From an uncultured Prevotellaceae bacterium (GTDB lineage Bacteria; Bacteroidota; Bacteroidia; Bacteroidales; Bacteroidaceae), in the NCBI GenBank assembly GCA_900313705.1, contig OMSJ01000004.1, positions 1-42,613 of the forward strand: a stretch of DNA of 42,613 bases, written 5' to 3'. The notes below the pieces were generated by a model, which searched no databases, was not told where the DNA came from, and saw nothing but the letters and a program-made list of their open reading frames with translations. The position numbers were made by a program, and so were the translations under genes. Shown in pieces: positions 21,199 to 30,333 of the stretch. Each line of letters opens with the position of its first letter. Positions within the stretch are counted from its first letter, which is position 1.

Positions 21199-23400
21199 TC
21201 ACGTTACCTCAATGAATTTAATCTCTTGAATGTCGTCGCGCCATTTGCGCGTTGCCTCAATCCCGAAGAACTTGCGGTTGTCATATACGTAGCGCATCTC
21301 CGGCATCTTGTACGTCGCAAAGGGATTGTACGTGTATCTGTTTTGAGCTGTGAATGCACGTCGTACTTGTCCGTAATGCACGACCATTCTTTCAAGCAAA
21401 TTCATCTCTTGCCGCTCGTCAATCGTCACGCCTTGCTCCATGTAGTAACGCGCACCTTCTGCGTATGTCGTGGCATCACGCTTGATAAAGCAAGGAGAAG
21501 GCAGGTTGTTGTTCATTGTTCCGATTGACAAATTCACCTCCTTTGCATCGCTGAATCCCGACAGCAGGATGTCTTTCCTGTAGTTGTTTGATCCACGGCT
21601 CGATGCTGTAATAGAAATCGGGCGAATATGCGTCACTTCCAAATCTGTCAGGATGTGCGTGTAGCAATACCTGTAAGCAGGAGGGTTCCCAGTTGACACG
21701 GGAATGTAGTTCATCACATAAAGCGACACGTCACCAATCAAAGACTCTGTGATGGGGATGAAGAAACCGTCGTCCTCGTCGATGTTCATGTCCTCAGTCT
21801 TGTTGGTGTTGATGGTGTCGTTCTTAACGTTCACAAAAAAGTAATTTTGAAATTGTGGCGATGGAGATCCACCATATACCCAGGCATTTTGCGTCCTGTC
21901 CCACCATTTATTCCCGACGCGCAAAGCAAGATATACTTGACTATTCACGTCTGCACCGATTGCTTGGTTCGCGTCGTCGAAATAGTAAGTGTCGCTGCCA
22001 GTGCCATTGCCAAACCACACAAGATTGTGCAACTTGAAGTCAACGCGAAGCCACCCGTCGAAAGCATCCAGCTCAATCGGTGAAGAGATTGTGTATAAAC
22101 TATTTATTTGTGGACTTAGTCCGTTATTCAAAGATGTCTGATATTGCGTATTGAAGTAAAGGCCATTCTTCAGCACCACGCGCTCAGTCTCTTCTTGATA
22201 GAACCAGCGACAGGGGAAGGCACCCGTGAATAGGTGTGTGTCAGCAGAAGCGTATGGATTGGACGAATAGCCGTTGATGAGCGTCTTCTGAACCATCGTT
22301 GTATAGTCGCTGCCACCAATCATAGTGTCCCTGCTATATTCATAATAAGAAAAATCCTCCACTAAATCACGCGGACCGTGCGGCTGCACATACAACTTCC
22401 CATTATGGCACTCAAACTCAATGGGCGCGTCGGATGTCTCGGAAGTCGGAGGCAGAGAAATACCAAAAGCGAGACCTCCAATTTCAAGCGTTACGGTTGC
22501 GCTTTTCCCGCCTTGCATGAATGATGCCAAGTTCCCATCACCGCAGAAATCAATAGAGCGAAGAACGTCTACCTCAGGCACACCAAGCATTGTGATTGTC
22601 GTTTGGCCCCCGGCTGCTATTGATTGCATGACTTGCCACTGAATTCCTGCACGGCCTATCTTCCCGCGCCCGTTGTCGTACATCACGACGTACAGCCTGC
22701 CTTCAAATTCTCGGAACATCATGCCGTAGAGCGTAGCAATGGACGAAAGAACTTCAGCGTATGACTTCCCGACGTGTTCAAAGTAGGTGTCGCCCTGGTT
22801 GTTCACTTGTTCCTCTGAGAAGAATGTTTGCGGCGACACAAAAATTGAAAGCATATCGTATGCCACATCGTCAAGGTTGCTGACGCATACAACTTCGCTC
22901 GGCTGCACATCAAGAGCAGCGAAAGCGTTAACAATATATCCGGCTATGCGTATTCGTGTGCCGATATTTGATTCTGTCAGCGTCACGTCTTTCATCGCGG
23001 CAAGCACAGACTTGACTGGAAACTCGAGCATCTTCTTGCTGCCGTCCCAAGGCTGTGTGAACACCTCCGCGCAAAGAAATCCTTGCCACACAATATCCTC
23101 GTCCGTGAAGGTATCTGCGTTCCATGTTCCTGTATACACACGGACAAGTTTCTCCGTGTTATTCGATGGCATGATTTGTTCAAGAAGCGTTCCTCCGCTA
23201 TCGTCAATTACGCGAATGTAGCCTGTCTGTTCGCGGATAGGCGTGAAAATATCGTCCGAGTCTTTTTCCTGAGTCTCGAAAGGCTCAGCCGCTCCAGTCA
23301 AAGTCACTAAGCTGCCACTTGTCCGCTCGTATATGTATATCATATACTGAATATCTCCGATTGAGGCAAACGGGACTCTATATCGCTTATACCATGCCAT
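21199..23400 (-). CDS. Tail-tip/baseplate protein, 733 aa
   Basis: A large protein following the tape measure, the usual place for distal-tail or tail-associated proteins. The N-terminal region (MAWYKRYRVPFASIGDIQYMIYIYERTSGS and later EKLVRVYTGTWNADTFTDEDIVWQGFLCAEVFTQPW) resembles the Dit-like start of Bacteroidales phage tail-tip proteins. The central part, with a MMFREFEGRLYVVMYD segment, is Tal-like, and the C-terminal half is beta-rich with many aromatic residues. It likely forms the tail-tip hub and links fibres. Confidence 0.72.
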   Translation of the reverse strand: MAWYKRYRVPFASIGDIQYMIYIYERTSGSLVTLTGAAEPFETQEKDSDDIFTPIREQTGYIRVIDDSGGTLLEQIMPSNNTEKLVRVYTGTWNADTFTDEDIVWQGFLCAEVFTQPWDGSKKMLEFPVKSVLAAMKDVTLTESNIGTRIRIAGYIVNAFAALDVQPSEVVCVSNLDDVAYDMLSIFVSPQTFFSEEQVNNQGDTYFEHVGKSYAEVLSSIATLYGMMFREFEGRLYVVMYDNGRGKIGRAGIQWQVMQSIAAGGQTTITMLGVPEVDVLRSIDFCGDGNLASFMQGGKSATVTLEIGGLAFGISLPPTSETSDAPIEFECHNGKLYVQPHGPRDLVEDFSYYEYSRDTMIGGSDYTTMVQKTLINGYSSNPYASADTHLFTGAFPCRWFYQEETERVVLKNGLYFNTQYQTSLNNGLSPQINSLYTISSPIELDAFDGWLRVDFKLHNLVWFGNGTGSDTYYFDDANQAIGADVNSQVYLALRVGNKWWDRTQNAWVYGGSPSPQFQNYFFVNVKNDTINTNKTEDMNIDEDDGFFIPITESLIGDVSLYVMNYIPVSTGNPPAYRYCYTHILTDLEVTHIRPISITASSRGSNNYRKDILLSGFSDAKEVNLSIGTMNNNLPSPCFIKRDATTYAEGARYYMEQGVTIDERQEMNLLERMVVHYGQVRRAFTAQNRYTYNPFATYKMPEMRYVYDNRKFFGIEATRKWRDDIQEIKFIEVT

Positions 23401-23426
23401 TTTGTTGTGTTTTTATAGTTCGTGTT

Positions 23427-26400
23427 TTATCCTCTTGCGGTCAACATCTCGCCCCTGCCACTTCGCTTCAGGTAATTATTCAAACCGAGATAGATTTGTT
23501 CTCCGCTAACATAGGGAGTCGATTCATTACCGTGCTCGTTATACCTGTTTTGCAATGTTCCGGCGAGTGCTTGCTGCTGGAAAGAATTGAGCACCATTTC
23601 TCCACTGTTAAGTAGGGCGGGAACACGGTCGCCTGAATAAGAGTTGCCCGGAACAAACACTCCATCGTTTGCACGGACTATTCCGCCACTTGCAAATAGC
23701 TTAAATGCACCAATAGATGTGATTGTTTGCAAGGCAGATATCATGGTGGTTATTATTTGCAACACGCCTATTGTTTTTTCAAAGCCTTCCGGTATTTCAA
23801 CTCCAAGTTTCTGCAATCCGCCTGCGATACTCGATACGTTGGATGTTATTTTGTTGATGTTTGAAACATCCATGCCTTCAATGCCCTTTCCGCTTTTTCC
23901 TTTCCCGTTTTGACTTCCTCCAGGTGTATTTCCTGTTGATAGGTCGATTTGGATTGGGTTTTCTCCAATGGCTTCTCTAAGTTTGTTGTACTTGTCGATG
24001 ATTGCTTGCCATTTCTCATCCGGTACATCAATCCCCTTGCCTATCTGTTCTGCTATTGGTTCAAGGTTGAGACTGGTCGTGTCTATCCCCTTCTCCATCG
24101 CGTCCTTCAAGAGCGTCTGCAAGGTGTTCGTATCGACCTTCGTGTTCTGTGTGTCGAGGGCTGTCATCGCCTGGATGCGGTAGTCGTCGAGCGTGGGGAG
24201 TGCCTTCGCCTGCGGCTTCACCTCAAAGCTGACCGTCGTTCCCTCAATGCCGCTGATGAGTTCCTGCACTTTGTTGTAGGCTTCGGCGGTGTCGGCCTTC
24301 ACGGTGATAGTACCGTCCTCGATGGTGAGGTCTTGCAACTCTTTCAGCTTGTCGTATGCATCCGCGTCCACTTTGAATGTCGCCACCTGTCCCTCTTTCC
24401 ACTTCCCCTTCAGGATGTCGATTTTCGTGGACGTCACTTCGATTTGCTTCTGGTACTCCACCCACTCCCTTGTGTCGAGCGACTGACCTTGCGCCTGCTG
24501 CAAGTCCTTGAGCTGTTGCGTAAGTTGCGGCAGCGAGTTAGGCACATCCACCTCCACCTTCACGCCCTTCGCTTCGTCGGCAAACTTCTTCAGCTCCGCG
24601 TTGCGTTCCTGCAAGGTCTTTATCTCGCCCTGTATGGCGGTCATTCGCTCAGTCACCCCCGCCTTCTGTGCATCGTCGGCAGTCTTCGCCGCCGTCGCAA
24701 GGTTCTGGTATTCCCCCGTCAGCTTCGCAATCGCCGCCTCGTTCTGCTGGGTCTCGCTCTTCGGAGTAGAAGACTTGGAAGACGTGGAGCCGCCACGCAT
24801 TGCTTTTATTTCTGCCTGAATTCGCTTGATGTCTGCATTGTATTCCTCTACAAGTTCGTGTTTTCCAGCGTCTGCCGCTTCGTCACGCGCTTGTTTCAGC
24901 TTTTTCAGTTCGTCCTGGAGCTGCTTGATGCTCTTTTTGCTTTCCTCTACATCTTCTGGGTCTATTATTTCTGTTTTTCCGGGAGCCGGATTCGGAGTAA
25001 TAAGAGCATCGGAGGCAGACTGGAATTCCTGCTTGAGCGTCTTCAACGCTTCGACTTCATCCCTTACCCTCTCGAGTAAATCCAAATAATTGCCAGGGTT
25101 TGTGGTGGCTATCTTTTGTAAATCTGCAAGCTCCTTTTCTTTCGCTGCAATGTCTCTGTCATACTTGTCAAGTATCTGTTGTTGTTTAACCTTTGCAGCG
25201 TCGCCCTCGCCTTGCATGGCAGACTTAACTTCTTTCACCTCGTATTCTGTGCGGGTGTCAATTTTCCTGCCCTTGCCGTCTTCGCCACCTCCACGCAAGT
25301 CATCGAGTGCCTTCTTTGCCCGACCTGCCGCAGTGAAGGTGTTGTCCATCCATTGCACGGTTTCTTTTAGCCAATCCACGCAATCCTTCAGGAAGCCGTT
25401 GCTGTCGTTGATGTGAAGGTTAAGTCCTTCCCATGCGCTTGCCAGTGCTTTCAGTGAGCCGTCGAGGTTGGCAGTGTTGGTTCGAGCCTGTTCTTCGGCA
25501 ATGTTGGTGCCGGTGATGGCTTCTTCCATCTCCTTTGCTGCACCTGCTGCTTCAGCAAGCACCTTCGCTTGCGTAGCGAACATCTTACCTGCGATGTTTT
25601 GATAGCCGGTAATGTCAAGCTGTGCTTTTCCAAGATTCTCGAAGGCTTGCGTAAGTCCGACGACGCTTGGCTTGAATTGGCTGTTTGCCTGCTTCTCCAA
25701 ATTCATAATGATGGAGCGCAGAGCCGTGCCTGCCGTGCTTGCGTCGAAGCCTGCCTTTGCAAGCTGTTCGAGGTTGGCAACCAGTTCCTCATAGTCTGTC
25801 CCTACCGCCTTGGCCGCCGTCGCTGCCTTGGTGATAGCCTCTCCGAGCCACGATATATCACCGGCTCCCTTCTGCGATGCCGCTGCAAGCACGTTCACGT
25901 ATCTTGCTGCATTAGCTGAGTCGCCGCCCATTTGGTTGATAGAAGTGGAGAGCGTTTGGGATGCTGTGGCAAGGTCGATACCCGCTGCTTCGCTCAGACG
26001 TATGGCATACTTCGTAACTTCCTTTAGCGCGTCGGCGTTGGACAACAACTGCGGCTGCTGGGAACCAATAAGACGGAAAGCGTCGGCAACTTGCGATGCG
26101 GTTAGCGTCGTAGTGCTTCCGAGTTCTATGGCATTGTTCTTCAGCTTTTCGAGGTCTTTCCCGACCATGCCAGTCAGAGCGGAAAGTCCGGAGATAGAAC
26201 GCTCGAAGTTGAAAGCCGTGCGGATATTGTCGCCTGCAAGTTTAGCAGCCATACCTACGCCAGCAATGGCAGCACCTACACCCGTGAACATCTGAGGAGA
26301 CATCCCAAACTTGCCAGCGACACCGCTGAAGAGCTGATTAAAAGTCCCGCTTGTCTTACCAACTCCGCCAAGTTCAACATTCAGACGTTCCACCTCCTGC

Positions 26401-26738
26401 TTTGCTTTCATTGCTTTCGCCTTCAACGAGTCAAGAGCAGAAGTAATAGTCTGTCCTTCAACGCCTTTCTTCTGTGCATCTGACAGACTGTTAAATGCAG
26501 CAGACAGTTGCTCTATACTGTTGCGATAGTCTCGCAGTTGCCCCTTTGCGGTGTTGGCCGTGCTGTCAATTTTGCCCATCATCTGGACAAATTGGACCAT
26601 CTTCTCATTGTCCTTGCCAAGAGCCTGCTGAAGTCCACCTTGAGATTGTGTAAAACTATTGAGAGCTTGTTGAGCCTTTTTCAAACCGGCATCCCATTGG
26701 CCAGTTCCAACCGCTAATTCAAGTTTCGATGTTGCCAT
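23427..26738 (-). CDS. Tape measure protein, 1103 aa
   Basis: Longest gene in the window; sets tail length and is released into the host with DNA. The N-terminal domain (LELAVGTGQWDAGLKKAQQAL) and the TIGR01760-like core at about residues 150-430 (FNFERSISGLSALTGMVGKDL, LGSTTTLTASQVADAFRLIGSQQ, TSINQMGGDSANAARYVNVLAAASQKGA) are classic tape-measure motifs. The middle, about 430-900, is a coiled-coil with many Lys/Glu heptads. The C-terminal part has a hydrophobic stretch (FEKTIGVLQIITTMISALQTITSIGAF). Placed before the tail-tip gene as usual. Confidence 0.93.
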   Translation of the reverse strand: MATSKLELAVGTGQWDAGLKKAQQALNSFTQSQGGLQQALGKDNEKMVQFVQMMGKIDSTANTAKGQLRDYRNSIEQLSAAFNSLSDAQKKGVEGQTITSALDSLKAKAMKAKQEVERLNVELGGVGKTSGTFNQLFSGVAGKFGMSPQMFTGVGAAIAGVGMAAKLAGDNIRTAFNFERSISGLSALTGMVGKDLEKLKNNAIELGSTTTLTASQVADAFRLIGSQQPQLLSNADALKEVTKYAIRLSEAAGIDLATASQTLSTSINQMGGDSANAARYVNVLAAASQKGAGDISWLGEAITKAATAAKAVGTDYEELVANLEQLAKAGFDASTAGTALRSIIMNLEKQANSQFKPSVVGLTQAFENLGKAQLDITGYQNIAGKMFATQAKVLAEAAGAAKEMEEAITGTNIAEEQARTNTANLDGSLKALASAWEGLNLHINDSNGFLKDCVDWLKETVQWMDNTFTAAGRAKKALDDLRGGGEDGKGRKIDTRTEYEVKEVKSAMQGEGDAAKVKQQQILDKYDRDIAAKEKELADLQKIATTNPGNYLDLLERVRDEVEALKTLKQEFQSASDALITPNPAPGKTEIIDPEDVEESKKSIKQLQDELKKLKQARDEAADAGKHELVEEYNADIKRIQAEIKAMRGGSTSSKSSTPKSETQQNEAAIAKLTGEYQNLATAAKTADDAQKAGVTERMTAIQGEIKTLQERNAELKKFADEAKGVKVEVDVPNSLPQLTQQLKDLQQAQGQSLDTREWVEYQKQIEVTSTKIDILKGKWKEGQVATFKVDADAYDKLKELQDLTIEDGTITVKADTAEAYNKVQELISGIEGTTVSFEVKPQAKALPTLDDYRIQAMTALDTQNTKVDTNTLQTLLKDAMEKGIDTTSLNLEPIAEQIGKGIDVPDEKWQAIIDKYNKLREAIGENPIQIDLSTGNTPGGSQNGKGKSGKGIEGMDVSNINKITSNVSSIAGGLQKLGVEIPEGFEKTIGVLQIITTMISALQTITSIGAFKLFASGGIVRANDGVFVPGNSYSGDRVPALLNSGEMVLNSFQQQALAGTLQNRYNEHGNESTPYVSGEQIYLGLNNYLKRSGRGEMLTARG

Positions 26739-26744
26739 ATTTCC

Positions 26745-27464
26745 TTATCCTTCTGTGAATGCCTTATCAACCCAAGATTCCACACGATTTACCAACGTTT
26801 CTCCAAGTTGCTGTGCTGCCTGTTCCATGTCCGAGCTGATGGTGTGGAAGAATGGACGTGGCCTGATGTTTCCTCTTGCTCCATACGTTGATTTTGAGCC
26901 GAGACCTGTTGCACCCGATGGTTTTGCAGTGCGCACATCTGTGCCAAACTCCAAAAATCTGAGTATGAAATGACGGTCTGGTCCAAAGTACTCGTTGATT
27001 TGCCGTGTACGTTTTTCCACGGTACGATGCCGTCTAATTCCACTCGCTCCTCCTGTTGGTTCCGGGACTATACGTCTTCGGTTCGATATTCTTCCGCGAG
27101 GTGATGTTATACCTACGTAACCGCGATTGCCTTCCTTGGCCTGGTGCCACAATACACCGCTTGCAGCAGAGCCAGCACCTGCCGATGCTGCCTTCTGTTT
27201 TGCCTTGGCGCGGACAATAGCAAGCGTCTTTCCGAGCTCCCTTCTTACCTCGTCTGCAAACCAATAGTCAAACTCGCCCATCCGAAGACTCCCGCTTTTG
27301 ACTTGATTGACGTAGTGTTGCGTCCGCGAACTTGCAGCAAGACGCTGAAGCACCTTGTCAACCACTCTTTCCAGCTTATCCAAGCCGGAGAAGTCTGCCC
27401 TTAATGCGTCAATACGTGCATTCGTTGCATTTAATCCAACAAAACCGCCTACATACTGTGCCAT
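26745..27464 (-). CDS. HK97 gp10-like/minor tail protein, 239 aa
   Basis: The N-terminus (GLNATNARIDALRADFSGLDKLERVVDKVLQRLA) and the C-terminal pattern NIRPRPFFHTISSDMEQAAQQLGETLVNRVESWVDKAF (with RPFF) are typical of HK97 gp10-like proteins that help complete the tail. The middle is basic with GRISNRRRIVPEPTG. It ends 6 nt before the tape measure start and is preceded by a GTAAACC element. Divergent from the plus-strand lipoprotein gene. Confidence 0.68.
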   Translation of the reverse strand: MAQYVGGFVGLNATNARIDALRADFSGLDKLERVVDKVLQRLAASSRTQHYVNQVKSGSLRMGEFDYWFADEVRRELGKTLAIVRAKAKQKAASAGAGSAASGVLWHQAKEGNRGYVGITSPRGRISNRRRIVPEPTGGASGIRRHRTVEKRTRQINEYFGPDRHFILRFLEFGTDVRTAKPSGATGLGSKSTYGARGNIRPRPFFHTISSDMEQAAQQLGETLVNRVESWVDKAFTEG

Positions 27465-27473
27465 AGTTCCTCT

Positions 27474-27508
27474 TTTACATATCTGTCATTTCGTGCTCAG
27501 AGGTTTAC
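27474..27508 (-). promoter_or_regulatory. GTAAACC element, copy 4
   Basis: GTAAACC, then GCACGAAATG and GATATGTAA, 38 nt before the gp10-like ATG. Here there is no upstream minus-strand gene close by, so transcription of gp10, tape measure and tail tip may start at this element. Confidence 0.65.
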
Positions 27509-27600
27509 CATTATTTTCTCGGCTCGGATGCAATAATAAAGGGGGATTTCTCGTTTCTCTTTTAGGCAATAACGCCCAAAACAAAACAAACAAAAACAAG

Positions 27601-28485
27601 ATGAAGAGATTACTAACAATGGCAGCTGTGCTGGTGGCACTGACTGCTTGTCAGAAGGTGGAGCTCGGCGAACCTTCTGGGGAAAATGAACAATCGGAGC
27701 AAGCCTCCGAGAGTGTGAAAACGAAGAAGTTCACATTCACCATGAAGGGTGAGTGGAAGCCGGTCACTCGTGCCTACCTGAGTGCCGACGGCAAGGATTT
27801 GACGGACGTGTGGGTGCTCGATTACGATGCCGACGGGAACCTGCTGCAACAGCTTCACCAGGCGGACAACACCGCCGAGGACTTTGGTAGGCCTGTCATG
27901 CAACTGGCCTATGGCGTGCATCGCATCTACTTCGTGGCGAGCCGTGGCGTGAATCCCGTGCTCAGTACCGACACTCACACGCTCACCTTCGATAATGTGC
28001 GCGACACGTTCTGGAAGCGTTACGACGTGACGGTGGTTGCGACATCCAACGGCAATCGTGCCGTCACGCTCGACCGCATCGTCACGAAGTTGCGCCTCAC
28101 CTTCACGGACGCTGTACCAGCCGATGCCGCGAGCATCATCATCACTCCGCACACATGGTATTATGGATTCGACTACACGACAGGACTGCCTGCAAACGCA
28201 CAGACGGACAAACCCTCCACTATCTCCATCCCGTCAACGAGCATCGGACAGACTGGCGTACAAGCGTCACTGTTCAGCTTCTCCACTGCCGACGAATGGA
28301 CAACGGACGTTGCCATCAGCAGTCAGTCAGCAACCGGCTCCGTGCTTGGTTCTGCCACCATCGTGTCCGCACCATTCAGAGCCAACCGCGTCAGTGACTA
28401 TGCCGGCCCGTTGTTTTCGTCCGGCGGGAGCATGACACTCTCGCTCAATGGCGAATGGGCAGACAGCTACGCAGGTACATGGTAA
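27601..28485 (+). CDS. Fimbrillin-like lipoprotein (FimB/Mfa2-type), 294 aa
   Basis: Plus-strand gene inside the minus-strand late operon. The start at 27601 gives a signal peptide MKRLLTMAAVLVALTAC with a lipobox and lipidated Cys 17. After a linker the domain reads KKFTFTMKGEWKPVTRAYL, TDVWVLDYDADGNLLQQLHQ, YGVHRIYFVASRG, DTFWKRYDVTV and LDRIVTKLRLTF, the pattern of FimB/Mfa2 fimbrial-anchor lipoproteins of Bacteroidetes. It has no role in virion structure and looks like a lysogenic conversion (moron) gene altering the host surface. Followed by a 15-bp hairpin. Confidence 0.78.
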   Translation: MKRLLTMAAVLVALTACQKVELGEPSGENEQSEQASESVKTKKFTFTMKGEWKPVTRAYLSADGKDLTDVWVLDYDADGNLLQQLHQADNTAEDFGRPVMQLAYGVHRIYFVASRGVNPVLSTDTHTLTFDNVRDTFWKRYDVTVVATSNGNRAVTLDRIVTKLRLTFTDAVPADAASIIITPHTWYYGFDYTTGLPANAQTDKPSTISIPSTSIGQTGVQASLFSFSTADEWTTDVAISSQSATGSVLGSATIVSAPFRANRVSDYAGPLFSSGGSMTLSLNGEWADSYAGTW

Positions 28486-28493
28486 ATACATAA

Positions 28494-28547
28494 AACAACG
28501 GATTTAACAGACTGGCGCAATACGTCCAACCCGTTAAATCCGTTGTT
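28494..28547. terminator. 15-bp hairpin downstream of the lipoprotein gene
   Basis: Arms AACAACGGATTTAAC and GTTAAATCCGTTGTT are perfectly complementary around a 24-nt loop, starting 9 nt after the lipoprotein stop. No long T-run follows on either strand. It may insulate the two convergent transcripts. Confidence 0.55.
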
Positions 28548-28563
28548 ACAATAGAATCCGCTT

Positions 28564-28649
28564 AATCTGCGGTTTTAATCCGTTAAATATGCCTTAATCC
28601 AGTGTCGAATTAAAATCCGTTTAATCAGCTCAATCTGCGGTTTTAATCC
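28564..28649. repeat. Repeated 18-bp word in the convergent spacer
   Basis: The word AATCTGCGGTTTTAATCC occurs identically at 28564-28581 and 28632-28649, with further AATCCGTTAAAT-like variants in between. Low-complexity Bacteroidales spacer repeat. Confidence 0.6.
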
Positions 28650-28650
28650 A

Positions 28651-28908
28651 TTACTCCGCGGTTGCCGTTTCCTCTTCGGGTTCGGTAGTGTCCAGCTCTT
28701 CCAGTTCAGCATCAATCTCGTTGATGCGGTCGCGCATGGCCTGCCGCTCTGCGTGGAGCGTGTTTATGTCATACGGCAGTGGCAGCTCTGCGGCCTGAGC
28801 CTCTGCGCATTTGATAACCTTGTAGTCGCTGCTGCTGAGCTGCGACTCCATGTTCATCCTCTCGGTGTAGAGCGTGTTCTTGCGCTCGATGATTTCTGCT
28901 TGTGTCAT
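28651..28908 (-). CDS. Small coiled-coil protein overlapping the RT gene, 85 aa
   Basis: An 85-aa acidic protein (AEIIERKNTLYTERMNMESQL, then RQAMRDRINEIDAELEELDTTEPEEE) with coiled-coil character. Its first 140 nt overlap the 3' end of the reverse transcriptase in another frame. Family unknown; it may be a DGR accessory or belong to the downstream tail genes. It is the last minus gene before the convergent lipoprotein. Confidence 0.6.
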   Translation of the reverse strand: MTQAEIIERKNTLYTERMNMESQLSSSDYKVIKCAEAQAAELPLPYDINTLHAERQAMRDRINEIDAELEELDTTEPEEETATAE

Positions 28909-30133
28909 GATGTTTAAGTTTTAGGTGATACTTATCGTTCAGTCTTGATTTGATTGTATACTGAGGCAGATATGTCAAGCACATGCGCCGCTCATTATAC
29001 GCTGTCCATTGCTTCCAGTCTGGGTGCATCATATCCTTCAGTGCGGAGAGCCTGCCGAAGTCTGTACGGCCTTTGAGCTGTCCGGTGTAAGAATTGAATG
29101 ACGCAAGGAAGTGGTCGAGGTATCTCAACTTGTCTTCTGCTGCATTCATTTCTTCCATGTGTTCCACAGCGCGGTCGTAGGTCTTATTATTTAGATGTAT
29201 ACGGTGCGGCTTGATGTGACTGCCAAGGAACTCGAAGCCGTTCTGATACGGCTGGTCGTAGAACTTCCGTTCATTGAGCCTAATGCCCTTCGCCGCTAAT
29301 CGCTTGCGTAGTTCTGTCATGTAAGAAAGTGCATGGACGTGGCTGTCTTCTGCTACCACTTCGATTCCGTCGTCCATGAAGAGGGTAGTGCGAATGCAAC
29401 ATTCCTCGTTGAGCCACTTTACTTCGTCGTTCAGGTACAGTCCCATGCCTATCTGTGACGGAAGTCTACCGATGGGCGTGCCGATGCCTGGAGGCTTCCC
29501 GAACAGCGACTTCTCGGGCTCGATGTGCTCCATCCAGAAGTGCTTCGGTGTCCTGCGCTCGCAATGCTTGGCTGGATTGCAATAGATGCAGACCATTGCG
29601 AGCCATTTCATAAAGGAAGGGAAGTCTTCATCGAAGCGGTTGGTGATGTCTTCCTGGTTGTCATCTATCACCTTGGCGAAGCTGCGGAATATCTCATCGC
29701 ATAGTGCATTCTGGAAGAAGCCTTTCAGGTCCCACTTGATGACACGGCACGGCTTCGTGTAGCCTTCCGACACTTCGAAGATGTCTTCCATTACATGATT
29801 TATGGCTGCCTGGCCTCCCATGTTCTTGCGGTTGTTGAAAGTACACGGGTGAAGTATCTTTTCTATGTACGGCGCGAGCGTGTCACACAGCAGATGGTCG
29901 GCTATTCGCCCGTCGAATCGTGTGGCGAAGATTTCTCGCCACTTTGGTACGGATGTAAGGAAGGCATAGTTGTGGTCAACGCGGAAGGTCTTCTCTTGCA
30001 ATGTACGCATCATGCGCACCAACAGTGGTGCCCAGTTGCGCTCGAAGTCAGCGCAGTCGCGCCCGTAGCGTTTCTTTCGTCGGGCTTCGACCATCGTGTC
30101 GTACAGCAAAGCGAAGAACCTCTCTTCAGTCAT
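28769..30133 (-). CDS. DGR reverse transcriptase, 454 aa
   Basis: The enzyme copies the template-repeat RNA with errors at adenines. Motifs (numbered from ATG 30133): KWDLKGFF with D135, the DGR-typical LPSQ at 224-227, catalytic FMDD at 252-255 and FEFLGSHIKP at 300-309. The SQ in motif 4 separates DGR enzymes from retron and group II intron RTs. I choose ATG 30133 because the longer frame from a GTG lies inside the template repeat. The last 45 or so residues overlap the next gene and look like run-on, since conserved sequence ends near KSRLNDKYHL. Confidence 0.93.
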   Translation of the reverse strand: MTEERFFALLYDTMVEARRKKRYGRDCADFERNWAPLLVRMMRTLQEKTFRVDHNYAFLTSVPKWREIFATRFDGRIADHLLCDTLAPYIEKILHPCTFNNRKNMGGQAAINHVMEDIFEVSEGYTKPCRVIKWDLKGFFQNALCDEIFRSFAKVIDDNQEDITNRFDEDFPSFMKWLAMVCIYCNPAKHCERRTPKHFWMEHIEPEKSLFGKPPGIGTPIGRLPSQIGMGLYLNDEVKWLNEECCIRTTLFMDDGIEVVAEDSHVHALSYMTELRKRLAAKGIRLNERKFYDQPYQNGFEFLGSHIKPHRIHLNNKTYDRAVEHMEEMNAAEDKLRYLDHFLASFNSYTGQLKGRTDFGRLSALKDMMHPDWKQWTAYNERRMCLTYLPQYTIKSRLNDKYHLKLKHHDTSRNHRAQEHALHREDEHGVAAQQQRLQGYQMRRGSGRRAATAV

Positions 30134-30160
30134 AAGCGTTTGATTCGGTTTCGATAAATT

Positions 30161-30278
30161 CGTGACAGCCACAGCCTGATTCGCGTTGTAGACGTTGTTG
30201 TTGTTGAGCGTGCGGTTCGTGCCGTTGAAATTCCACGCGTTGTTGACGCCGTTCCTCTGTGCGAACCATCGGTTCGAG
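30161..30278 (-). repeat. DGR template repeat (TR)
   Basis: 118 nt matching the VR at 30904-31021. Read on the minus strand in VR phase it encodes S-N-R-W-F-A-Q-R-N-G-V-N-N-A-W and so on, with 13 AAC/AAT codons. About 35 adenines are present; 15 are changed in VR, versus one other base. The boundary may be off by one base. It lies between the Avd-like gene and the RT, the usual TR place. Confidence 0.93.
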
Positions 30279-30284
30279 GCGGTT

Positions 30285-30325
30285 AGGACGCATTAGTTGG
30301 AATACTATGAATGATAGTAGCGTCC
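30285..30325 (-). promoter_or_regulatory. Hairpin just upstream of the TR
   Basis: GGACGC pairs with GCGTCC, and TACTAT with ATAGTA inside, between the Avd-like stop and the TR on the minus strand. It would form part of the TR RNA 5' region, where structured RNA is needed in studied DGRs. Confidence 0.5.
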
Positions 30326-30333
30326 CCTTTTAC

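Noticed and set aside
28769-30133. Retron or group II intron reverse transcriptase
   Set aside because: The SQ motif, the neighbouring TR/VR pair with adenine-specific differences and an Avd-like gene identify a DGR instead.
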